Of a DNA stretch of 9,822 bases, positions 1 to 6,195 are shown in pieces. Position numbers and translations under genes: made by a program. The DNA is from Thermoanaerobaculia bacterium (GTDB lineage Bacteria; Acidobacteriota; Thermoanaerobaculia; UBA5066): positions 1-9,822 of the forward strand of contig JAGOBQ010000116.1 of NCBI GenBank assembly GCA_017999215.1, in the 5' to 3' direction. The notes under the pieces are model-generated. The model worked only from the letters and a program-made list of their open reading frames with translations. It was not told where the DNA came from and did no database searches. Positions within the stretch are counted from its first letter, which is position 1. Every line of letters begins with the position of its first letter.

Positions 1-414
1 CGCGGCCGGGTCGTCGATCGTCTTCGCCACGGTGGGTGGAGGGCCCGCCGGGTGCGCGAGAGGGTGCTCGATGTCCCGGTCGACGTTCTCGGGGTCCATC
101 AGCGGCTCGTCTCCCTGCACGTTCACGACGATCTCCGCGTCCGTCCCCGCCACGGCCGCCCGCACCCGGTCGGTCCCCGACGGAAGGTCGGGCGACGTCA
201 TCACCGCGGTCCCGCCCGCCTCCCGAACGGCCGCCGCGATCCGCTCGTCGTCCGTCGCGACGAGGACGGCGTCGGCCCGTCGCGATTCCATCGCCCGCCG
301 AAGGACGCGCACGACGAGGGGGACGCCGGCAATGAGGTGGAGAGGCTTGCCGGGGAAGCGCTGGGCGCCCATCCGGGACGGAATCACGACGACCGATCTA
401 CCGGGGTGGCGCAC
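1..414 (-). CDS. kdsB: 3-deoxy-manno-octulosonate cytidylyltransferase (CMP-Kdo synthetase), 5' part, runs off the left edge
   Basis: KdsB couples CTP to Kdo to give CMP-Kdo, the activated sugar for the inner core of lipopolysaccharide; it is cytoplasmic. The 138 visible residues hold the nucleotidyltransferase start VVVIPSRMGAQRFPGKPL (residues 8-25), ATDDERI (about 53-59), SGTDR (79-83) and the diagnostic VVNVQGDEP (96-104). The family is about 240-260 aa, so roughly the C-terminal 45% is missing. The start is taken as GTG at 414, giving MRHPGRSVVVIPSRMG; the ATG at 431 is in another frame and reaches a stop after 15 codons. There is no clear Shine-Dalgarno. The hexamer TACCAT ends five bases before the GTG, which suggests a leaderless message. 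It is divergent from the gene at 461 with 46 bp between. The family call is secure; the exact start is an inference. Confidence 0.9.
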   Translation of the reverse strand, partial: MRHPGRSVVVIPSRMGAQRFPGKPLHLIAGVPLVVRVLRRAMESRRADAVLVATDDERIAAAVREAGGTAVMTSPDLPSGTDRVRAAVAGTDAEIVVNVQGDEPLMDPENVDRDIEHPLAHPAGPPPTVAKTIDDPAA

Positions 415-419
415 GTCGA

Positions 420-454
420 ATGGTAACCCATCGCTTCGTCGCGCCGGGTACCAT
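420..454. promoter_or_regulatory. Divergent candidate -10 elements forming an inverted repeat between kdsB and the 461 gene
   Basis: The 46-bp divergent gap contains ATGGTA (420-425) and TACCAT (449-454), an exact 6-bp inverted repeat. Read outward, each is a TANNAT-like -10 hexamer: five bases before the kdsB GTG on the minus strand and six bases before the GTG at 461 on the plus strand. This would place both transcription starts at or next to the start codons. Good -35 boxes are not visible. The arrangement could equally be a dimer-binding operator. It is inferred from spacing and symmetry only. Confidence 0.35.
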
Positions 455-460
455 CCGCGG

Positions 461-1123
461 GTGAGCGAGCGCCCGACCGGGTCGAGCCTCCGAGGTCTCC
501 TCGGGACGCGGCGCAGGAGGGCGGCGGCGGTCCTCGTCGCGCTCTCCGTCGCGGGCGCCGCCGGCCAGGCGGCGTGGCGCGCCGGTCGCGATCCCCTTCA
601 CCCCGCGCGCTGGATCGGCCTTCGCGAGGCCGCGGCGCTGGCGCTTCCGGCGGAGGTGGCGTTCGTGAAGGAGCTCGACCTCGCCGAGCCGCTCCGGCGA
701 CCCGTCCTCCTCGCCGAAGGAGACCGGGAGTGGGAGGTCCGCCTCGACGGCCGGCTCGTCGCGACGGGATCGGGACCCGGGGTGCGTGAGCTCCCTCTAT
801 CCGACCCGATCGCCGCCGGCCGCCACCTCGTCGTGGCGACGGCCCGGCACCCGGAAGGGCTCGCCTCGATCCGCCTCCGCCTTCGCGACGCCGCCGGAAA
901 AGGGACCGGCGTCGTCACCGGCCGGGGCTGGGGGGCCGACGACGACGCCTCGAGGATCCGGGACCGGGGGCGAAAGGGAGCCCGTTACAGGGCGATGGTC
1001 TGGGGGAGGCCGCCGATCTCTTCCTGGTCGGCCTCCTCGGTCACGAGATCGTTGAGGACGAACGGGGGCTCTTCCATCGACGCCAAGAGCTCACGGATTC
1101 CCTCACGAGCGGAAGCGCAGTAG
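461..1123 (+). CDS. Membrane-anchored protein with a galactose-binding-like beta-sandwich domain, function unknown
   Basis: The 220-aa product has a basic N-terminus (RRRR at 17-20) followed by a hydrophobic segment (about 21-39), so it is likely anchored in the inner membrane with the rest in the periplasm. Residues about 66-142 read like the jelly-roll domain at the front of alpha-L-rhamnosidases and related sugar-binding modules: a strand ending FVKELDL, then WEVRLDGRLVATGSGPG, then IAAGRHLVVATARHPEGLASI. No catalytic domain follows. Residues 176-220 lie on the strand opposite the 3' end of the TPR gene (985-1123), and the tail after about residue 190 is low-complexity Ser/Arg, so the natural C-terminus may be shorter or frameshifted. 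The start is GTG at 461 because the frame further upstream only mirrors kdsB. No Shine-Dalgarno is present. The gene is probable; the fold is tentative. Confidence 0.55.
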   Translation: MSERPTGSSLRGLLGTRRRRAAAVLVALSVAGAAGQAAWRAGRDPLHPARWIGLREAAALALPAEVAFVKELDLAEPLRRPVLLAEGDREWEVRLDGRLVATGSGPGVRELPLSDPIAAGRHLVVATARHPEGLASIRLRLRDAAGKGTGVVTGRGWGADDDASRIRDRGRKGARYRAMVWGRPPISSWSASSVTRSLRTNGGSSIDAKSSRIPSRAEAQ

Positions 1124-1419
1124 GGGTTCGACTCGTCGTACCCCGCTGCGGCGATCACCTTTTCGTACGTCAGGATGGCCTTCGTCGGCTCCTCGAGGCC
1201 GCGGTGGTAGGTCTGGGCGACCGACATCCGCGCGGCGACGTCGTAGGGGTTCAGCCGGAGGATCTTCGCCAGGAAGACGAGGGCGTCGTTCCAGCGCTCC
1301 TCCCGGAGCGCCATCTCGGCTCGCCTGCGATAGAGGGCGATCTCGTCCTCGAGGGTGACCTCGGCTTGCGTCCGCACCGCCGCCGGCCGCAGAGACCTGA
1401 GAAGTCGCTGAAAGCTCAT
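985..1419 (-). CDS. Small tetratricopeptide-repeat (TPR) protein
   Basis: The 144-aa product has no signal peptide and is probably a cytoplasmic scaffold or adaptor. Residues about 28-61 form one TPR unit (pattern A-ALREERWNDALVFLAKILRLNP) and residues about 62-95 a second (AARMSVAQTYHRG through AILTYEKVIA). A third helix pair is partial, followed by an acidic tail ending GGLPQTIAL. The partner cannot be named. The ATG at 1419 follows GAGG with a spacer of about 9 bases and lies about 22 bases downstream of the predicted transcription start, so this start is well supported. The gene lies 253 bp downstream of ispB and has its own promoter. Its last 139 bp overlap, tail to tail, the gene at 461-1123. 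Confidence 0.8.
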   Translation of the reverse strand: MSFQRLLRSLRPAAVRTQAEVTLEDEIALYRRRAEMALREERWNDALVFLAKILRLNPYDVAARMSVAQTYHRGLEEPTKAILTYEKVIAAAGYDESNPYCASAREGIRELLASMEEPPFVLNDLVTEEADQEEIGGLPQTIAL

Positions 1420-1449
1420 CGCTTCTACCTCGCCTTGAATCGCGGCCCC

Positions 1450-1478
1450 AAGGTAAGGCAGCCCCGGATCGAAATCAA
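1450..1478 (-). promoter_or_regulatory. Sigma70-type promoter of the TPR gene
   Basis: On the minus strand TTGATT (1478-1473, 4/6 to the -35 consensus) and TACCTT (1455-1450, -10) are separated by exactly 17 bases. Transcription would begin near 1442, giving an untranslated leader of about 22 bases that contains the GAGG ribosome site of the TPR gene. The DNA immediately upstream (about 1479-1527) is strikingly AT-rich for this genome, compatible with an UP element. This is the best -35/-10 pair in the window. Confidence 0.55.
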
Positions 1479-1526
1479 GAGGATTTCCAGAAATTTTTAG
1501 GCCGAAATTGATTTTTGCCTTATTTC
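1471..1526. repeat. Array of GAAAT/ATTTC half-sites in an AT-rich island upstream of the TPR gene
   Basis: GAAAT occurs at 1471, 1490 and 1504, and its complement ATTTC at 1483 and 1522. They make at least two exact inverted repeats: GAAATC-(5)-GATTTC (1471-1476 with 1482-1487) and ATTTC-CA-GAAAT (1483-1494). The first covers the -35 box of the TPR promoter, so a bound protein could block RNA polymerase. Chance is less likely than usual because the surrounding DNA is very GC-rich, but AT-rich tracts do generate such motifs. The function is inferred. Confidence 0.35.
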
Positions 1527-1672
1527 CATCGGAAGGGTCGGGCGGGAGACAGATCCAGAGGGCTGGGGTTCGGCGGGCAGGCGGCGTTCGCCGTACGAAA
1601 TTCGGATGTCTTCCGGGGGCCGAACGGCGACGGCTCCGCCCGGAGTCGATGCCTGAAACCTCTCCGGCGGCT

Positions 1673-2716
1673 CTATTTGCGGCGATTCGCGGCGTACTCC
1701 GCCGCGAGAAGGAGGGCGTCCCGAGCGTCTCCGGCGGGGAGCGACAGGGCGTGCTCCCGGGCCCGGCCGGCGTGCTCCTCGAGGACCCGGCGGGCCCGCT
1801 CGAGGCCCCCCACCCGCTCCACGAGGGCGAGGATCGCGGAGACCGGCGTGGAAACGAACCCCCGCTCGCTCATCACCGACGCGACGGCCGCCCGCTCGGC
1901 GGGCGTGGCGTCCGACAGGCTCAGGATGAGCGGCAGCGTCAGCTTCCCTTCGCGCAGGTCGGAAAGGACCGGCTTCCCGAGCTCCTCCTCGGACGCGGTG
2001 TAGTCGAGGAGGTCGTCCTGGAGCTGGAAGGCGGTCCCGAGCGCGAGGCCGAAGCCCCAGAGCGCCTCGGCGTGCTTCTCGGCGCCGGGAACGAGGAAGG
2101 CGGGGATCCGGCACGCGGCGGCGAAGAGGAGCGCCGTCTTGCGCTTCACGACCTCGAGGTAGTCCTCGATCGTCAGGTCGGCCGAGCCGCGCCGCTCGGC
2201 GCCGAGGATCTCTCCCTCGGTCATGGCGAGCGTGACGTCGGCGAGGAGGTCGAGGACGCGGACGTCCCCCTCCTCGAGGGCGACCTTCATCCCCTTCATG
2301 TAGAGGTAGTCGCCGAACAGGACGGTCAGCTCGTTCCCCCAGCGGCGGTTCACGCTGACCCGGCCGCGGCGGGTGTCGGCCCCGTCGATGATGTCGTCGT
2401 GGACGAGCGTCGCCGTGTGGATCAGCTCCAGGACGGCGGCGTACTTCACGTCGACCGCCCCCTCGTAGCCGAGGAGACGGGACGCGAGCAGCAGGAGGGC
2501 GGGGCGGATCCGCTTGCCGCCGCCGTCGACGAGGTACTCGCCGATGAGGGCGATCGTCGGGACCTCGGACCGGGTCCGGCGCTCGAGCTCCTCCTCGACC
2601 TCGCGGAGCTTCGTCTCGACCAGCGAGAGCGCCCGGACGAGGCGCTGCCCGTTGGCCCTCTCCACATCCGGGAGATTCGCGAGGAGAAGACGGTCCGTCA
2701 GGGAGGTCGAGTTCAT
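1673..2716 (-). CDS. ispB: Long-chain all-trans polyprenyl diphosphate synthase
   Basis: This cytoplasmic prenyl elongase adds isopentenyl diphosphate units to an allylic primer to make the side chain of ubiquinone or menaquinone. The 347-aa product shows all the family marks: GGGKRIRP (65-72), first Asp-rich motif DDIID (107-111) followed by RRG (116-118), GDYLYMKG (135-142), FQLQDDLLD with the second Asp-rich motif (234-238), and GKPVLSDLREGKLTLPLI (247-264). The residue five places before the first Asp motif is Ala102, in the context HTATLVHDD as in IspB. In this family a small residue there goes with long (C30 or longer) products, whereas an aromatic one stops at C15-C20. The exact chain length cannot be read. 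The ATG at 2716 is preceded by only a weak GGA. It lies 83 bp downstream of yajQ and may be cotranscribed with it or started from an AT-rich TAATAT at 2737-2732. Confidence 0.93.
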   Translation of the reverse strand: MNSTSLTDRLLLANLPDVERANGQRLVRALSLVETKLREVEEELERRTRSEVPTIALIGEYLVDGGGKRIRPALLLLASRLLGYEGAVDVKYAAVLELIHTATLVHDDIIDGADTRRGRVSVNRRWGNELTVLFGDYLYMKGMKVALEEGDVRVLDLLADVTLAMTEGEILGAERRGSADLTIEDYLEVVKRKTALLFAAACRIPAFLVPGAEKHAEALWGFGLALGTAFQLQDDLLDYTASEEELGKPVLSDLREGKLTLPLILSLSDATPAERAAVASVMSERGFVSTPVSAILALVERVGGLERARRVLEEHAGRAREHALSLPAGDARDALLLAAEYAANRRK

Positions 2717-2782
2717 CCGATTCCGGCGCGGATATTACCGTCCATTCCGTCGATACGCCCGGGAACCGCGCCGGGATGGCCG

Positions 2783-2800
2783 AAGGGGAGGGAGCCCCTT
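2783..2800 (-). terminator. Stem-loop immediately after yajQ
   Basis: The sequence AAGGGG-(6)-CCCCTT forms a perfect 6-bp stem that begins within the yajQ stop codon. No T-run follows on the minus strand, so it is not a standard intrinsic terminator. It could be a 3'-end stabiliser or attenuator that separates yajQ from ispB. Low confidence. Confidence 0.3.
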
Positions 2801-3297
2801 CAATTCCGATAGTTTGAGAACTGGAGAGGCAGCCCGAAGTCCTTCCCCTTCAGGAGGGCGATGACGGCCTGGAGGTCGTCCCGCTTCTTGCCGGTGACGC
2901 GCACCTGCTCCCCCTGGATCGCCGCCTGGACCTTCAGCTTGGCGTCCTTGATCGCCTTGACGATCTCCTTCGCCTTCTCCGTCTCGATCCCCTGCTGGAT
3001 CGTGACGACCTGCCGGACCGTCCCCTTCGTCGCCGGCTCCACCGTGCCGTAGACGAGCGACTTGAGGGCGACGTTCCGCTTGATGAGCTTGTTCTGGAGG
3101 ACGTCGTTGACGGCCTTCAGGCCGAAGTCGTCGTTCGCGGTCAGGACGAGCTGCTTCTCCTTCTCCTTCAGCTCGATCCCGGCGGCGGTCCCCTTGAGGT
3201 CGAACCGCTGGACGACCTCCTTCTGGGCCTGCGCGACCGCGTTGACGACCTCGGGCATCGAGACCTCGGAGACGATGTCGAAGCTGGGGTCGGCCAT
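2800..3297 (-). CDS. yajQ: YajQ-family nucleotide-binding protein
   Basis: The 165-aa product matches the family's length and conserved stretches from end to end: PSFDIVSEVSMPEVVNAVAQ (4-23), RFDLKG (31-36), a central GTVRQVV, then IKDAKLKVQAAIQGEQVRVT, KKRDDLQAVIALLK and a closing LPLQFSNYRN. The family folds as two RNA-recognition-like halves; some members bind c-di-GMP and others have been reported to bind RNA or nucleotides. Which ligand applies here cannot be told. The protein is cytoplasmic. The ATG at 3297 has an excellent AAGGAG ribosome site six bases upstream, placed in the 15-bp gap after the lolA-like gene, so the two genes are likely one transcript. No odd residues stand out. Confidence 0.95.
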   Translation of the reverse strand: MADPSFDIVSEVSMPEVVNAVAQAQKEVVQRFDLKGTAAGIELKEKEKQLVLTANDDFGLKAVNDVLQNKLIKRNVALKSLVYGTVEPATKGTVRQVVTIQQGIETEKAKEIVKAIKDAKLKVQAAIQGEQVRVTGKKRDDLQAVIALLKGKDFGLPLQFSNYRN

Positions 3298-3312
3298 CTC
3301 TCTCTCCTTCGC

Positions 3313-3978
3313 TCAGTCCCCGACGACGCGCGTCCCCTTCGGCGGGACGAGGTCGAAGTCGGAGAGCGGGCGCTTCTTCGCGGGTTCCCTCTTCGTGAAC
3401 GTGAACGTCGTCCGGTTCTCCTCGGCGTCGAGGACGACGAGGCGCTTCAGCTCGCCGGAGGGCGTCGCGAGCGCCGACACGGACTTCAGCTCCGACTCGC
3501 CGCGCGGCGTGAGCGTCAGCTCGAGGAGGCCCTTCCCGTCCGGCTTCACGACGGCCGCGAACCGGTCGAGGACCTCCGCCGGAGGCTTCAGGAAGAGGAG
3601 CGGGAGCCGCTCCTTCTCCGCGGCCGTGAGCGTCTTGCGCATCACCTGCCGGTCGGCGGCGACGTACTGGTGGGCCGTCCGGCCGTCGAACGTGTAGAGC
3701 TTTCCCTCCGGTCCGTCGTAGTCGAAGCGGAGGAAGTGGGGCGCCTGGATCGTCAGCGTGCCGCTCTCCGGCGCGGCGTCGGGGAAGCCCGACGGAGCGT
3801 AGCTCTGGGCGAACGTCATCCGGAACGCCGGCTGGCCCGTGTACGTGGCGACGATCGAGCGGAGGAGCGCGGCGGCCTCGGGAGGCGCCGGCTCGGCCGC
3901 CCGGGCGGGGAGCGCGGGCGCGGCGAGGCCCGCGAGGAGGAGCGCCGCGGCCGGGGCGAAGGTGCGGAAGCAGGTCAT
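3313..3978 (-). CDS. lolA: LolA-like periplasmic lipoprotein carrier
   Basis: LolA carries lipoproteins across the periplasm from LolCDE to the outer membrane in a hydrophobic half-barrel. The 221-aa product begins with a signal peptide (hydrophobic core about 9-24, probable cleavage after ARA near residue 27) and has no lipobox, so it would be soluble. The mature part follows the fold's order: a helix (AAALLRSIVATYTG), a strand with FRMTFAQSYA, GTLTIQAPHFLRFDYDGPEGKLYTFDGRTAHQYVAADRQV (a strand run typical of the LolA core), a helix with LLFLKPP, then ELTLTP and LVVLDAEENRTTFTF. The C-terminal FDLVPPKGTRVV fits the family's usual F-PP-G ending. The start ATG 3978 has GAGGGA nine bases upstream, overlapping the purH stop region; the gap to purH is 13 bp. 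The family is assigned by pattern, and a related chaperone such as the VioE/LppX type is possible. Confidence 0.85.
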   Translation of the reverse strand: MTCFRTFAPAAALLLAGLAAPALPARAAEPAPPEAAALLRSIVATYTGQPAFRMTFAQSYAPSGFPDAAPESGTLTIQAPHFLRFDYDGPEGKLYTFDGRTAHQYVAADRQVMRKTLTAAEKERLPLLFLKPPAEVLDRFAAVVKPDGKGLLELTLTPRGESELKSVSALATPSGELKRLVVLDAEENRTTFTFTKREPAKKRPLSDFDLVPPKGTRVVGD

Positions 3979-3991
3979 CCCTCTCTGTCCC

Positions 3992-5536
3992 TCAGTGCCG
4001 GAAGTGGCGCCGGCCGCTGAAGACGAGCGCCATCCCGCGCGCGTCGGCCGCGGCGATCACCTCGGCGTCCTTCACGGAGCCTCCCGGCTCGACGCAGGCG
4101 GTGACGCCCGCGTCGGCGAGGAGGAGGAGGCCGTCGGGGAAGGGGAAGAACGCGTCGGAGGCCGCGCAGGCCCCCTTCGCGCGCTCGCCCGCCTTCGCGA
4201 CGGCGTCGCCCGCGGCGTCGACGCGGCTCGTCCGGCCGCCGCCGATTCCGTAGGTCGCCGTCTCGCCGCCGACGACGATCGCGTTCGAGATGACGCCGGA
4301 GACGGCCCGCTCGAGGAAGAGGAGCGCGCACATCTCGGCATCGGTCGGCGCGCGCTTCGTGACGACCTTCCACGTCGCCTCGTCGGCCGGGAGGACGTCC
4401 GCCTCCTGGACGAGGAGCCCGCCGTCGATGCCGCGCAGCTCGCGGCGCTCGCGCGGCGCCGGGTCGGGCGCGACGGTCAGGACGCGCAGGTTCGGCTTCT
4501 TCGCGAAGGTGGCGCGCGCCTCGTCGGTGACCCCTTCGCAGACGACGACCTCGAGGAACTTCGACGTCATCGCCTCGGCGGCCTCCCGGTCGAGGACTCC
4601 CGTGTACGCGAGGACGCCGCCGAAGCCCGAGACCGGATCGGAGGCCCAGGCCGCCTGGAACGAGGCGGCGGCGCTCTCCTCGCGCGCGATGCCGCACGGG
4701 ATCCGGTGCTTGACGATCGTCATCGCCCCGCGCGGGAGGAGGCGCGAGGTGTGGAGCGCCGAGTCGGCGTCGAGGAGGTTCGTGTAGGAGAGCTCCTTCC
4801 CCTGGTGGAGGACGAAGCCGGCGAGGGCCGACGGCGGCGCCGCCGGGTCTCGGTAGAAGGCGGCGGCCTGGTGCGGGTTCTCGCCGTAGCGGAGCGTCCC
4901 GCCCAGCTCGAACGAGAGAGTCAGCCGCTCGGCGAAGGGAGGTTCCTCCGTCCGGGCCGAGAGCCAGGTCGAGATCGCCGCGTCGTAGGCGGCGGTCCGG
5001 CGGAAGACCTTCGCGGCGAGGCGCTTCCTCGTGCCGAGCGTCGAGCCGCCGGCGTTCGCGTCGAGCTCCGCCGCGAACGCGGCGTAGTCGGCCGGGTCGC
5101 AGAGGACGGCCACGTGCGCGTGGTTCTTCGCGGCGGCACGCAGGAGCGAGGGCCCGCCGACGTCGATCTTCTCGATCCCCTGCGCGAACGTCGTCTCGAC
5201 GGCCGCGACCGTCTCCTCGAACGGGTAGAGGTTCACGACGACGACGTCGATCGGCCCGACGCCGTTCGCCGTCGCCTGCTCCACGTGCTTCCCGACCGAA
5301 CGGTCGTAGAGGATGCCGCCGAAGAGAGCGGGGTGGAGCGTCTTGACGCGCCCGTCGAAGACCTCGGGGAAGCCGGTCACGTCGGAGACCTGCGTCACGG
5401 GGAGGCCGGCGTCGGAGAGGACCTTCCCGGTGCCGCCGGTCGAGACGAGCTCGAAGCCGTGCCGGAGGAGGGCGTTCGCCAGGTCGAGGAGGCCGCTGCG
5501 GTCGGAGACGGAGAGGAGGGCGCGCTTCGTGCTCAT
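3992..5536 (-). CDS. purH: Bifunctional AICAR formyltransferase / IMP cyclohydrolase
   Basis: PurH performs the last two steps of IMP synthesis in the cytoplasm: it formylates AICAR from 10-formyl-tetrahydrofolate, then closes the ring. The 514-aa length is normal. The N-terminal cyclohydrolase domain shows LLSVSDRSGL (7-16), STGGT (32-36), GRVKTLHPALFGGIL (62-76) and IDVGGPSLLRAAAKN (124-138). The transformylase part shows RYGENPHQ (216-223), KHRIPCG (276-282), DPVSGFGG (300-307), SNAIVVGG, GGGRTSRVDA, DAFFPFPDG and the terminal RHFRH. Lys276 and His277 correspond to the catalytic KH pair. The position normally occupied by Asn (NPCG) is Ile279 here. The start is ATG 5536; its first bases overlap the stop of the upstream exported-protein gene (ATGA, 4 bp) with no strong Shine-Dalgarno, implying coupled translation. 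The open frame upstream of the ATG only mirrors that gene. Confidence 0.97.
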   Translation of the reverse strand: MSTKRALLSVSDRSGLLDLANALLRHGFELVSTGGTGKVLSDAGLPVTQVSDVTGFPEVFDGRVKTLHPALFGGILYDRSVGKHVEQATANGVGPIDVVVVNLYPFEETVAAVETTFAQGIEKIDVGGPSLLRAAAKNHAHVAVLCDPADYAAFAAELDANAGGSTLGTRKRLAAKVFRRTAAYDAAISTWLSARTEEPPFAERLTLSFELGGTLRYGENPHQAAAFYRDPAAPPSALAGFVLHQGKELSYTNLLDADSALHTSRLLPRGAMTIVKHRIPCGIAREESAAASFQAAWASDPVSGFGGVLAYTGVLDREAAEAMTSKFLEVVVCEGVTDEARATFAKKPNLRVLTVAPDPAPRERRELRGIDGGLLVQEADVLPADEATWKVVTKRAPTDAEMCALLFLERAVSGVISNAIVVGGETATYGIGGGRTSRVDAAGDAVAKAGERAKGACAASDAFFPFPDGLLLLADAGVTACVEPGGSVKDAEVIAAADARGMALVFSGRRHFRH

Positions 5537-6150
5537 CGGACGGGGTACGGTCCTTTCGACTCGGGTCGGGCGAGGGCGATCGAGGCGTCGCCGCCGGCCG
5601 CGTTCCAGATCCAGGCGAGGAGGCGCGTCGCGAGCGTCACCCCGGAGTCGTACGCCTCGCGCGGGTTGTCGGTCCGGAGCGGCGCGGCGACGAGCGTCTC
5701 CGGCGCGTCGAACGGGCGGGCGGTGAAGCCGCGGAAGACCGAACGCTCGGAGGCGAAATAGATGAGGTCGCCGTCGAGCGGCTCGGGGCCGGGCGGCCCG
5801 CAGAGGAGCGCCGCCTCCGCGACGAGGCCGCCCACCTCGAACGCGACGTCCTCGAAGCGCCGATGATCCCGGATCGCCTGGGCGATCCGGCGCGCCCCGG
5901 AAGCGAGCGCGGCGCGGCGGGCGACGGCGTCCCGGGCGGGGGAGCTCGCGAGGCCCGCCTTCACCCCCTCCATCAGGCGCGTCCGGTGCCGGACGAGCTG
6001 GCGCTTCAGGTCGGGCGGCGCGTTCACGGCGGCGTCCGCGGACATCACGGCGGCGGCGGGAAGCGGCCACCGGGCGACCTCCGCGGCGGGCGACGGCGTG
6101 GCCGCGAGGAGCGCCAGCGGGACGAGCAGGGCGAGCGGCCTTCTCTTCAT
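5533..6150 (-). CDS. Exported protein of unknown function
   Basis: The 205-aa product starts with a clear signal peptide (MKRR, hydrophobic core LALLVPLALLAA, likely cleavage around 23), so it is periplasmic or secreted; there is no lipobox. The mature part looks mainly helical: DLKRQLVRHRTRLMEGVKAG, a helix ending ARRIAQAIRDHRRFEDVAFE, and near the end YDSGVTLATRLLAWIWNAAGG. This layout loosely recalls bacterial zinc-dependent phospholipase C/P1-nuclease-like proteins, but the metal-binding histidines are not visible, so that link is weak and no function is assigned. It overlaps purH by 4 bp (ATGA) and follows the barrel-protein gene by 45 bp. There is no Shine-Dalgarno before ATG 6150; a TAGAAT hexamer lies 10 bases upstream. 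Confidence 0.75.
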   Translation of the reverse strand: MKRRPLALLVPLALLAATPSPAAEVARWPLPAAAVMSADAAVNAPPDLKRQLVRHRTRLMEGVKAGLASSPARDAVARRAALASGARRIAQAIRDHRRFEDVAFEVGGLVAEAALLCGPPGPEPLDGDLIYFASERSVFRGFTARPFDAPETLVAAPLRTDNPREAYDSGVTLATRLLAWIWNAAGGDASIALARPESKGPYPVR

Positions 6151-6160
6151 CGGCGGCCGG

Positions 6161-6166
6161 ATTCTA
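6161..6166 (-). promoter_or_regulatory. Candidate -10 element (TAGAAT) just upstream of the exported-protein start
   Basis: TAGAAT on the minus strand matches the -10 consensus at 5 of 6 bases and ends 10 bases before ATG 6150, which has no Shine-Dalgarno. Initiation seven bases downstream would give a leader of only about 4 bases. I see no convincing -35. If real, the exported gene and purH have a promoter of their own within the cluster. Confidence 0.3.
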
Positions 6167-6195
6167 CGTTCGGCATGGGGCGGCTCCGGCGCCCG

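Noticed and set aside
32..460. Extending the 461-1123 gene upstream to an ATG at 32
   Set aside because: This part is antisense to kdsB and reads as Ser/Arg/Thr-rich noise; protein-like sequence starts at about 461.
949..984. GGGC-(8)-GCCC as a terminator for the TPR gene
   Set aside because: The stem is only four base pairs, lies inside the coding region of the convergent gene and has no T-run.
1634..1645. CTCCG-CC-CGGAG as a terminator after ispB
   Set aside because: A two-base loop is too tight for a real hairpin and there is no T-run. I see no convincing terminator between ispB and the TPR gene.
1508..2812. A 434-codon open frame on the plus strand
   Set aside because: It is opposite the polyprenyl synthase, which is unambiguous, and has low-complexity Arg/Glu/Gly composition.
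3839..5761. A 640-codon open frame on the plus strand
   Set aside because: It is opposite purH and has the same mirror-type composition; purH on the other strand has full family motifs.
5537..6070. Extending purH upstream in the same frame to 6070
   Set aside because: The extension is Arg/Pro/Gly-rich, overlaps the exported-protein gene, and PurH family members begin at the chosen Met (MSTKRALLSVSD).
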